Origin: Cyanoderma ruficeps
Taxonomy: Eukaryota > Chordata > Aves > Passeriformes > Timaliidae
DNA: 64,000 bases
Assembly: GCA_008694505.1 (NCBI GenBank)
Contig: VZDJ01000034.1
Coordinates: 1,968,534-2,032,533, forward strand
Direction of reading: 5' to 3'
The notes under the pieces are model-generated. The model was not told the origin of the DNA. It did not search any database and saw nothing but the letters and a program-made list of their open reading frames with translations. A program made the position numbers and the translations under genes. Positions 24,301-36,300 of the stretch are shown here, one piece after another. Within the stretch, counting starts at the first letter, position 1. Each line of letters opens with the position of its first letter.

Positions 24301-27300
24301 TCTGAAATATTATTTTGTTCATCCTGGTTTTCATTTGTACCATGGGATAAAACGTGTGTGGCCAGCATCGAGGTTAAACATTTTCTTCTCAATTTGGTTT
24401 AAATTCAGCCTTTCTTTTACAAAGCTTCTTTCACAAAGTGAACACACTTTATTCCAGTGTATTTTGATGTGGAGAAATCAGTATGAGTGTGGGTAGATTG
24501 AACAGAAATGGTGATATGTTCTGTGGGAAGAACTGGTTTAACGTGGACTTAATGCCCTAAATGTACCCCATTCAAAAGCAAATGGACACATTGGTGGCAG
24601 CTTTGAATGAGCCTTACCCAGGAGAAATTACTCAGTTGACAATGAGAGTCCTGTAACAATGCAGCAGCTGCACACATGGAGATGCACAGCTGGATAGAGG
24701 AATGTACAGGTGACCATTTGACAATTGAAAAAAGAGATATTAGAGAGCTTCAAATTTTACACCTGCTCTAGGGCTTCATTTTGAAGGGGTTTAGCAGCTG
24801 ATTTTCCTGTAAAATAAAATGCACTGCTCCTGTTTTGCTGACTCATTGGAGAATTCAGTGAGCAAAGGAGAATTTAAAATGAAGTATAAAAAGAGTTGCC
24901 AAGTCATAAATTGTGACACGGGAAATAAGCATTTATCATAGATGAAATTTAGTTTTAACCTGGAGTTTTTGAGTGGTTGCATGTCAGGCGGACAGGCACA
25001 TCTATCCCATTTATCACCATTAGCATCTGAAGGAGAAAAAATGAGGTGTAGGTTTGAAATTCATAATTTCAGTCTTGATAAATGGCTGACTGCACCTCCC
25101 TACGGTGAATTTAAAGTTGTAGAGTTGAGCAGAAAATGTTAAGTAGTACAGAGTTAAACTTGATGTTCCTTCGCTGTGTATCCCTGAGGAATGAAAATAA
25201 TGTTCCTGTGTCCAGGGGAGGTCAAGCTGTACCAGGAGATCCAAACAGCTCAGAGTTGTTCACTATTCACACACACACAGGATGGCAGGTCCAATTAATG
25301 TGCTTGCATGGGCTTTCCTTCAAAATACCTAGTAGAACACGGAAAGCCTATTAGCTTTTAAACAGGGGGTTCTTTCAGATCCCAAGTGTGGTTACAGATG
25401 GTCATGGCAGAAAAAGAAATTGTCTGCAAAGAGCCTAAGTGCTGCAGTTAGTGCAGATGGAAATGCTTTTGGAAATCAAAATCAAGAGAGCTGGTAAAGA
25501 TGATGTAAAAACCAAACCTAATGTGGCCTCTCTGAATACTTTGTTTTTACCTATTAACTCAAGGTACTGGATCTCTTCGGGGTTTTGCTCTGTTTTTCAG
25601 TTTATTGAGGGGTTTAAGGAAGGGGGTGAAGGAGGGCAAATAATTCCATTCCCAAAAAATAAACAAACATGAAGACCTTCAGGCTTGGTAAGAGTTAAGA
25701 CTGGGGGGAGGGGAATTATCTGTTAAGAGTATTAGTTGTTTAATAAAGCACAGTTGTCCTCCAGATGAACCCGCCAGTGACTCCGCGATTGGGGTCATTC
25801 CAAGTTCATGCTGTGGACTTTTGACTGCCTTCTGTGTCTGTGAAAACAGCCGGCGGTTCCTGCAGGGATCACTCATTCAGGCCTGTAACACAAAACTATT
25901 GCCAGCGGGCACCTGCTGGTGCGGCTTTCCAGGAGGTCCCGGAGGGAAGCGACCCAGCTCCTGGGGCACGGCGGGGTGGGAACAGCGGGGCTCCCCTGGG
26001 ATACCCGGCTAATCAGGCTCCTCACAGCCGGCCCATCAGGGGTTCCCGCGGCCGCCAGCAGCCCTTGTCAGGATGCATTAGGAAGCTCAGTTAACGATGG
26101 GATGTGAGCTAATTAAAGCTCCTTTACTTGGGGCATATGACATAAATAGGGGGTGGGGAATGCTGCAGGGAATCTCAAGGAACACGTTTGTTTAGTGGGA
26201 AAAGCCGTCGGCTCCTCGTGGTTGTCAGTAATTTGGAGAGGGTCAAAGTTTATGTTGCTCTGAAAATGAGAAGCTGATTATCGCTTTTTGCTGATTTAGT
26301 ATTTTCTAAATTAAGATTGTGTCGGTGCTGTTTAGAGTGCCAGGACTCGTTTCTCTCTGCACAGCTTGGCTGGGTTATAAATGCCTTGGGGGCTCAGCCT
26401 GAAGTGTCCTTTCTGGTTAGGACTGGATCGCAAAGTTGACTTGGCCTGTCTTGATGCGTAAAGGAAAGTGTGAAAGTCTAGAGCATATGAATTTAACTGA
26501 ATTCACAATCTTTCCTGCTAAAATGCCCCAAATAATTCTAAAGAGACTGACCAAAGACATGGGAAAAGTATTTTGGGGAGCAGCTTCGGACCAGTAGGCC
26601 CCTTTGAAACCTGACAAATACCTGTTATATTTTCATATATAAGCATTTCACTTTTTAGTCCCAGTATAACACACCATTGACCACAGTGACAGGAAGGGAG
26701 GAAGCTGTGTTTGTTGTCTGTGCCTACTGATAGTCAGTTTGTAAAATTAAATATATACTGCTCCCACTCTATAACAATGTGTGTACTGATGAGCAAAGAG
26801 GCTGCTCTAAAAGTTATTTTTATGGTAAGTCACAGAAATATATTACATATCAGTCCTGAGACATTGCAGTAAAAGCGGGGCTGCAGAATTTACTGGACAA
26901 CTTTATCTGTCCCACTGCACCCAGTCCTTGTGTATATCCAAGAATCCAGCAGGGCTTTTTGATTTTTGTATTTTCCAAAGAATAGCAGCAAGATTTGAGG
27001 ATGACCTTTTTTAACCACCAATCCTAACAGCATGTATGTCTCCTTAGCCTGGAACGTGTACACTGTGAGGATTTTTTGCCTCCATAGGCACATGCTTAGT
27101 TTGTAACTGTTGTCATTTGCTGACAGGCTTCAGCCTAAAAAATTGGCTTCCTCTAAAATGCCATTAGTGGGTTGTAGAGTTGGAGGAAATAAAGGTGATT
27201 TTAATGATGTTGTTACAGTGCAAATGACCACAAAGGACTGAACTCATTTCTAAATTAGTTCTGTAAAGCAAAGAAGAGAACAAATAAATCCTGTGATTCC

Positions 27301-30300
27301 TGATTTAAACACAGTTCACTGTGAGGTTTGCACAGAAGTTTTAAGTGATCTGTATTTAATTTCATCACTTTCTCCCTTAACATTCCATTTTGGAATGTTC
27401 TGCTTTGCTCAGTCAATAATATTTGTAGATGTACCATTCTCTGATGCTAGAATTACAATGGAATGTTTGGACTCAGATCATAATTGTGTATTTATCCTTT
27501 TGGGATGTCCTCAGAGAACCAGGCAGTGCCAAGAGCTTTAAAAGACTTTAAAAGATTACTTAAACCTTATTTCCATGCTGTGTGCTTCATGCATCTGGCT
27601 TAGAAGGAACAAGCAGTCCGAAGTCGAGTTTTCATTTGCTTTGAATTCTTTCTGTGCCCCATAAGCCTTAATTGTTTGGCACCAGCTTTGGTTCACAAAC
27701 ACTGTATATGGGTGTTTTTGTTTTTCTTCTATTGCTTGAAACAGCAAGGGATATGTAGTCAGTGGTAAAAGGTTTTTGTGGTAAAACTTCCTTCATCATT
27801 GTGCCTTTAAAAAGAAAAACAAAAGACCAAATGACCCAAAACATTAATAGATCCGTTTCTTGTACAGATAGTATTTCATCTGCTTTTGCAGATCTTGGTG
27901 AAGAGTTAGTATTGATTGTTGGCACTGTGTAAATGTAAAACAAGAAATGATGAATCATTGATTTATTTGGGTCTGCAGAGGAGGAGGCTGAGCCCAGCAT
28001 GCCCTGGGCTTGCAGAAGTGCAATAACATCTTGAAGGATTGTGAAGGGCTGAGAGGGGGTAGCATGCTCATCCAAAGACAGTGTGCACACTAGCATAATG
28101 TCCTGGGATTTGGAGGAAAATGTCATATTTCACACTCCTCGGAAGGATGAGTTCATGTTACAGCAGGTAGGCTGAAGTGCAGTGGGGTATTTTCTGCTTG
28201 CAGTGTGTCACCAGTCAGTAGCTTCATATCATACATGAACTGGTGTGGGATGAAAACCAGTGATCCAAGTGTTTAGAGTGTAGACCTGGAAGAAAAGATT
28301 AGTGTCCCTCTGTAGAAGGAGAGTGCAGGAAGAACCATCTGCTTTGGGGACAGAAAGGGTGAGAGGAGACAGAGGGTGCCTTGTCAATGAAGGTGGAGGA
28401 ATGCTCGACTGCCTGGGGCTTTTAGGACGGGTTCTCCTTCAGTCCAGGCAAAATGGATAAGGCAAAGCATTAAGCAATACGTACTGATGAAAAGTTGAAA
28501 TATTTTGAGTATATGAAATGACAGAACTTTTAATCAGTAGTCTGGAAGGCTTTTATTCCCCTCTGCTTGGAGAGGCCAAGTTGACAGGTAAAATACCCAT
28601 TTCTATGTGTGCCTTGTGCACATTGGCTTCATCCAGACACACTTGGAGCCTTTTGGTCTGGAGGCAGGTAACTTTCCTTAGCTGACACTAATGTATTGTG
28701 TTGCAGTTCTGTTTCAAGGCAAAGGGTGTCTGAAATGGGAAAAATGCAGAGATAAAAGACCAAGTGAGTAATTTGTTTTTTTCGTCAGCAAGTAGACAAA
28801 GAACTCATTATGAAAATTAGGGTAGAGAAGAGGGAGCTGTTTTTTACAAGTCCCTTGATTAGTTTCGTGTTTGTTCCAAAGTCTGTTTAGTTATGTTGGC
28901 ATTTACATGGTCTTGGGTAGCCTTTGAAGTTACCAGGTCACACCTTATTAACAAAAGCTGAGGAAGACAAGGGTGGGTCGAACTTTTGGTGTCACCTTTG
29001 TTTATCTGGAGCCTATTTGCTGTGTGACCGGGTTAACAGCTCAATAAGGCACAATCTCTGCTCTTTCACAAGTCTTAAAACTTCAACCTCAGCAGCTGAT
29101 ACTGCACTCCTCAAAGGAGGCATCTAAAAGCAAGACACATGGGGGAAAAGGCAAGTCTGCTTTTGTACTTCAGCTTGTTCAAATCTCCCTTCAGAGTTTA
29201 GGCTGGACTTAAACTGCTTAAATTTCTAATGTTTGCTTAGGTGGAATTCTGATCCTGAGGTAATGGCTGAGGAACGTGTTCTCAACACAGTGATTATAAC
29301 ATAGATAACTGGGCAGGAGGTGTTGTGCAAGTGTTTGGTTAGTTGTGAGTTTTTTACGTTAGAAATCTTTAATTTTCTTATTGTATGGGTAGATACAATC
29401 CTGTTAGCTGAAACAGACTTCAGAAACCATTTCGGAGTAAGTATTTCTGAGGTGCACAGAAAAGTTGAAAAGAAGTGTCAAGTCATGACCCCCAGCAGGT
29501 ACCTGAGTGATAAGGAAGCATGTAGCTGTGGTTCAGATCAGGAATCAGGGTAACTCTGACACCACAGTCTATATCTTTATTCAAATACGAGTCCAAACCT
29601 CACAGAAAAAGGGTGAGTTGCCCCATTGCCCAGCAGCCCTTCCCATCACTTGCTAATGCCTGTGGAAAGTCCTCTTGTTTTATCTTCCCGGGCATTTCGC
29701 CTCTAATTGGCAAACTCTGCACCGTAGAGCAGGAAGGGGCTGGTCCCAGCTGGAAATGGCTCAGGAGGGACCCACTCGCTGTGCTCACTGAGGAAGCCTC
29801 TTGGTTTGGTTACAAATGGTGCAGATGGTGACAAAAGTTTGGCTTCGGTCTTTATTAAATGAGGCCAGGAAACAAACAGTCCCAAGGGAGGGGGGAGGAG
29901 GAGCCGCTTCAAAAAGTAATTCAGCATGAAGTTCATGTTGAATTACTAATGTGTGCTGAGTTCAGATTTTGTCACCTGAATCAGAGCAAAATGGAAACAT
30001 TTCATGGTACGTTTGGTACATGAAAATCTTTAAATTGTTTTGCTTACAGCTGTAATTCAGTGCTGTTTTTGAAATAACACAAACAAAAATGTCCCTGTTT
30101 AACATTGGGTTTATAGCTAATGGAGTTTGACTTTTAAATTACGTGCATGGGATTTTTTTCTTTTTCCTCTTTACTAAGAAAAATGCATTATTGCATTAAA
30201 GTTCTGTCTACACACAAACAGGATTGCTGTTGACAATTAGGTGTCAGATTCTATGTCTGAGGAAGGAAACAAGGAAGGAAGGGATGTTTGAGGAAAGACT

Positions 30301-33300
30301 GGATTGTATTTGCAGGAAGACCTGGGGTATTGGAGCTGGAAAGTGTGAGTGCAGCAGGGGGGTTCAGGGAAAGCTGCAAAGAGAGATTACCAATTCTCAT
30401 CAATAAATTGGTTTATTCCTTCTGGCTGATTGTCCAGTCGTGCACTACTATAACTTCCAAAATGTGGTCTTGAAAAATCATTTTCAGGTCTTCAGAGATT
30501 CTGTAATGAGGTTTGAATTTTGAAGACCTGTTGAGCCTTTCAATTTTTTATAGCAACTACTCTAATCCTTGTAACCAAAGTATTTTTCCAGAAAAAACCC
30601 TAACCTTAAAAGCAGTTCATAGATAGCTTTAGGTTGGTTTGTGTTTCTAGGCTATTTTATTTTTTTTTTAAATAACATCTACTTTAAGTTCACAACAAGG
30701 TCAAAAGTAACTCAGTGCATGGTCACTATGCTCTGTTTAGTCTCCATATGATCAAGCCACAAGAAAGGTCATGGGATTTCATTTTCATCCTTGTTAAAAT
30801 CTACTTGTTTAGATAATTGGAGCCACTGGACTGGTTTTTCTTTAGGCTAAAAAGGAGTGTTTCAAACCGGGACATTGTATCATTAGTGAAAAAGAAACAC
30901 AGCCTTGGAAGAAATGGCAGAAAAAGGAGGGGAACTTCATTGTGGCACTGGGCCCAGAAATGAACTCTTTGTCCCGTTCTTTTTTAATCTTCAGTGTCTT
31001 GGGGTTTTATGCCAGGTCTCAGTTGTCCTCTGGTGCACGCCTGAGCCACAGAGGGGTTTTACTGTAGCTGCTGTGGGGGAAGAGGAGATGGTCCATGAGA
31101 CATAGGCTGGTCCTTACACAATGAAGTCCTTGTTCTGGAAGAGCTGTGGTCATGCAGGACACCGAGGACTTCTGCACCCTGAGTGTCTGTGGCATTCCTG
31201 TGGCACCTGGTACATTCCCCAGCCCCAGTTGAAGACACAACAAAGCTTTAAATGATCTTTCCTTCCACAAGGGTGGAGAGGATGAAGTTTGTTCACTTCT
31301 TGAAAGGAGATACAAATGCTGATAGTATTTGAGAGTGGTACAGGAGGTGTCCAACTACACATAAACAAAAAACAGATCGTTTTTGGAGAGTCTTCCAGGA
31401 AAATTCCTTCTGGGAGTTCTTTTCTCTAGTAATATCCTGAATACAAGGCAAGGTTTCAGGTTTTCTGTCTCCTTTTCTTGTCTCCCTCCTTCCACTGAGC
31501 TTCTGGTTTCTGTCTAATTACATCAGACTAAAGGTCAGCAGATCACAACAGATCATTTTTATTTGGTGCTTTTTCATTGACTCACACACAGCAATGGTCA
31601 CAGTTCTCAGAATAAATCCTGTTTGGACATAATGTTCCCAAGCATGTCTCCCTCATCCCTCCCCACATTTTTCAAGGTAAGTGTAAGGAGTCAAAATGCT
31701 CCACATACACACTCAGGGTTGCCCTTGAGCTTTTGTTATTGTACCTGTGGAGGTTAGGATTTTTTCTTTCTTTTTTTTTATTTTTTTTTTTTCTCTCAGG
31801 AAATTTTCTCCCATTTGTTGCCCAAGAGATGATAATGATGATACTTATGAGAGACAAAAGATATTCTGGGTGAGGAGGAGGAGAAGGATGCGATTGGCTA
31901 CCCTCTTGGGAAGGGCAGAGATACCATGAGATTTTATTTTGGCCCGGGGGGAAGGGGGGCACAGGGTGTGCTGGGTTCAGCCCCTCATCAGTAGGGATTC
32001 ACCAGGCTGAGGTTGCTGAGGGGAGAATTCACCGCCACTATGGAGTTCTGTCTTTTCCTGCTTCTCCTACTGTGAGTGGGGCCTTGCTCTTAAGAGCAGC
32101 CATTGAACTGTGACTTCATCAACACCTGAGCTCACTAAAAAGGGTGCTCACCATCTGCTCAGGTACCTCAGGGGAAAAACCTGGCACCTCAAGCCCCTCT
32201 GAGGGAGTGTCTCCCAGCTGTTTGCGGGAGCTATTTAGGGGTGATAAATGGATATTGCTTTTGGTACATCTTTCACAGACTTGGATTGTTTTGGCTTGGC
32301 CACAGTAGTTGAGGCACCTCCTTGTCACCTCAGGATTCCAGCTCCATGTGTTGATGTAGTTCTGAGCTTTCTCCATGGCAAAACGCTTGGACAGATTCTG
32401 TTATGTATCAAAATGAGTTGTATGAATGTGCATTTCACAAGTAGGATCTAGAAATTTTCTGGAGTGAATCTACTTAGCAGAAACAGCTTTTGTTCTTCCA
32501 GTAACAGAAAAGGTCTTCTCTTGCAGTTTGCTGGGACTTTGTCGGATGGTTTGGGAAAGACCATGGATAACAGACACCAGACAGAGCGGGAATACATCCG
32601 ATATCACGCTGCAACCAGTGGAGAGCACCTCGTAGCTGGAATCCATGGACTTGCACATGGTAACCCTTCGCTGTAATTTTAATTCATATCTCTCTTAAAA
32701 GGGATGATCAGATTGCAACTAACTGCTGGGTGTTACTGCTGGGTGTTTGCTAAAGCTTGGACAGTTGGAACTATCAGAGGCTTTATGCTTGAATTTCAGT
32801 GCTGGCCGGTCAGGGTGGGGGCATTGTTTGTTTTTCAAGTCAGCAGAAACTACATTTAATAATCAGGGTTTTTCACATGCAACTGGAAGTAAAAGCTTTT
32901 TTGCAAATTAAAATGGCAAAGAAAGTTCCTCCAAAACATCAATTTCTTTGTAGAGGCATGAAATACCCACACAAACAGGTTTTTTGAGGGCCAGACATTA
33001 AAAAAAAAATAGTAGGGCTGGGTTGTAGCTTTCTTTGTATGTTTACTTTTAGTTCCAGAAACCTGAGTTTCATTAGAATCAGTAAATCAGTTTAAAGTTA
33101 CATTTCACCAGTTGGGTTATTTTGTGGGTTTTTTTCAGTGTACTAAGAACTAGAGACATTTATTTGTGTAAAGGGTAGTGGACTAGTTTTAATTTGGCCA
33201 GAAATTCACATCGATTTAGTTCATGATTTATCTGTTGAAGAAGGTTAAATCAATACAAGCCAAGTTTAAATCAAATATTTATATTTTGCATCATCTTGGC

Positions 33301-36300
33301 TCAGTTTGTTTAAATGTTACTCTCACAATGTAACTGTTGCAGCCTGTGCAAAGCTGATTCGGCTTTCACTAAAAGAGGATCTTTTCTATGCTGAGAAAAG
33401 TCTTTTTGCTTTGGTCATACAAAAACACTACACTGTAGGTATGAAATGTATCATGAAAGGTTCCTCTCACACCAGTGTGCTGAACAATCTGACATAAATT
33501 GGTAGAAACACAGGAAATCCAAAATATGTGAATCTTTGCTGAAAAGTCCATTATAAAAGCACTTCACCGTGTTGTATTATCCAGTAATTAGTGTGACTCT
33601 TATAGTCCTAAGTCTGTGGCATTTTTAAATGCTTCCCATTCAGTTTTCTGAAAAAATAAAGGAACTGCTAATTACTACATTTCAACAGACAGGACTTAAT
33701 CATAAACTATAGTTACTCAAGGGGAGAGATTTAAATACTTCGTGCTTCTTGAGTTTGGCAGTTTAGGTCTGCCTGGTCTGTACTTGAGTTACAGACCTCA
33801 GAGGAGCCCTGGGCTGCTGAATACTTGAGCAGGTGAATACTTGAGCCGGGCACTAGAAACTGATATTTTAACCATGGAGATGTGAAATCTCCAAAGTGTG
33901 TTCACAGGCAATGTGAACTGTTCCAAGTCTTTTGAAATCTCAGTAGGTGCTTGATTTCTCAGAGCATTGAGGTTCTCAGGAAGGGAAATGTGCACAAAAA
34001 TGTCTGTCAGCAGCATCATAGTTAAAGTCACTTAAACTGACTTTAAAGACAGTTAAAGTGGCAGCTTGAAATAATTGACTTTGTCCAGTGAAGAAATGCA
34101 CTCTGTTGTTTTCTGTCTTGAATTTTACCAGCTTTTGTGGTGATTGAATTTTTTCACATCCTAACTAACCACTTAACCTGGGCAATAAAAATGAGGTCTC
34201 GGTGTAAGTGCAGCTGGAAATGGACCAGCATAGAAATACTTCCAAATACACATATTTAATGATGAATTAAATCTTTTTCTGTGGGATAGTATGGTCTGTA
34301 CATATCCATATGTGTACTGCATATACAAAGTATAAAGTTATTGGTTGAAAGTTTGTGTATTAAATTAAATGCACACTTAAACCATGTGGGCAGAGAGCAT
34401 GAGGTGGATGAGGTTCTGTAAGTTCTAGAACCAATAATTTTGGACTTCTCTGCTACTCTTGTCTTTGCCAGGTATCATTGGAGGGTTGACAAGTGTCATA
34501 ACGTCGACAGTGGAAGGAGTGAAAACAGAAGGAGGGGTCAGTGGTTTCATATCTGGCCTGGGGAAGGGGCTGGTGGGCACCGTCACCAAACCTGTGGCAG
34601 GAGCTCTGGATTTCGCGTCGGAAACCGCGCAGGCAGTGAGGGACACCGCCACCCTGAGCGGCCCCAGGTCAGCCACCACTTGGTATTTCTGATCAGTAAT
34701 ACTATAAAACTGTGTATTAACGCTGCTGCAACTTCTGAACTGGTTATCTTTCCTCAGGCAAAGCAACAATAATCAAAATTAACATGAGTTGTTATCAGCT
34801 CAGTTCATTCCGTTTGCTTTTTGTTGAATAGATGGCATTTGTTGATACTCTAACAAGAGTGAAAGGCTGCAACATAAAATATGAATTACTAACCTACACC
34901 ATTAGATGAAGCAGAAATTTCTAGAAAGGCTATATGTAGTAAGACTAAACTTCTACCACTGAATCCTCACAGAGAGTTGAAATGAAGGAGTTGTCCCTGC
35001 TCGACCTCCATCTTCCCTTTCGCTGTAGAAAAACAGCTCTTAGAAGGTTTGAAGAGTTTTGTCATCAATATAGTGCCACTATGTTTTAGTTTTTACTTTG
35101 TGCAGAGTTCTCAGTTATGATAGGGAGTGGCTGTGTGCCCTTATGTGCATGTGCCCATCCTCTTGTGGCTGTGAGGTGTAAGCACATCAGAACAGATGCT
35201 TTGGCTTCGTCCTATGGTCAGTTACTGGTGTAACATGGGCTCAGCAAAGTGACAGTGATTTTGCTTAAAATAAATAAGTGTTCATTAGTACTGACTGTGA
35301 GTGTGGCAGAGGGAAAGAACCAAGGTCTGAGAGAAGAATCTTTGTGCTCTTTGTGGCCAAGAGTTTGCTTTATATTACTATGCCAAGAAGTCCTCTTGCA
35401 TGTACATGAGACCTGTGTGCTGAAGAAGTGAAAGAAAACCCTAAGTAAGTTTTGTTGTCGGAAAGCTTGGAGAAAAAGGTTTGAAAAATGTTGGGTTTTC
35501 TGCTCGTTTTGTCTTCCCATTTGGCTTTTTCATTTCCTGTGTTTTATTATGCCACTCTTGGAATTCTGAAGGGTCTGCATCAGGGTTTCAGTAAACAATA
35601 AGTTTGATGAAGTGTAAGTGAGGTGCAGGAAGCCTGAAGAATGACCCTAGGTGGGCTTTGTTCTGAAAATGGAAGTTTGTACATGTGTGTCTTACATATT
35701 TGAGACTTGCCCTGATTTGTAAAACCAAGAGGTCAAGGATTGAAATTTAGTAAGTATATTTGCATGCACAAAATTAAATGAGAACTCTAAGTGCATCCAT
35801 GAGAAAATTTAGTGTTTTGCTTGTGCATATCTTAATTTTGTGACTGCAAAGGTTGACTGATTTATGTAAAGGTGAGGGGAAGCACACCTGTCTGTGCTGT
35901 TAGCTGGATTTCTGGTTGAGCTGTGTGTCTATTGGAATTTGTTTCAAGAAACACATATTCTTAAAATTAATGTTTTGACATGCTTCTGTGAGATACAGCC
36001 TGTACACTGTAGGTGTTATCAACAGTTGCCAAACTGGACAGCAGCTGGAGAGGGCAAGAGGATCTCCAGCCAGTCTGATCTTGGGCTTGTGTTTCCTTTG
36101 GGAAATATTTCTCTTTTCCTTGTTGACTGTCAGTTAAGAGAAGGGGTTAAGACAGATGAGCTGAACCATGTTTTTCCTTCCACTAGATTTTGAAATCTTG
36201 TTGTCACAGATGAGCACTGTGAAATGATGTTAGTGTCAACACACAGCCTGTCAAGTTTCTGACCCAACAACCTTTTACAAGAGGAAAGAAAAATGGGGAA

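Larger units (their letters stand above)
19677..32526 (+). other. Giant intron between exons 24 and 25 (12.85 kb)
   Basis: Mostly unremarkable AT-rich intron with no coding exon that I can support; exon 24 joins exon 25 directly in the known protein. Points of interest are a 10-bp hairpin at 22438-22460, a CpG-rich patch with a DR5 element near 25770-26300, a palindrome at 29916-29946 and a T-rich tract at 31757-31795. I see no snoRNA or tRNA with confidence. Confidence 0.85.

Noticed and set aside
27668..28126. 152-codon minus-strand open frame in the giant intron
   Set aside because: It is the longest intronic frame, but I recognise no domain or family, it overlaps other frames, and its composition is that of intron. 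Treated as chance.
31757..31795. T-rich tract as the tail of a minus-strand retrocopy
   Set aside because: No gene-like sequence lies next to it on the expected side and no target-site duplication was seen. Treated as simple low complexity.
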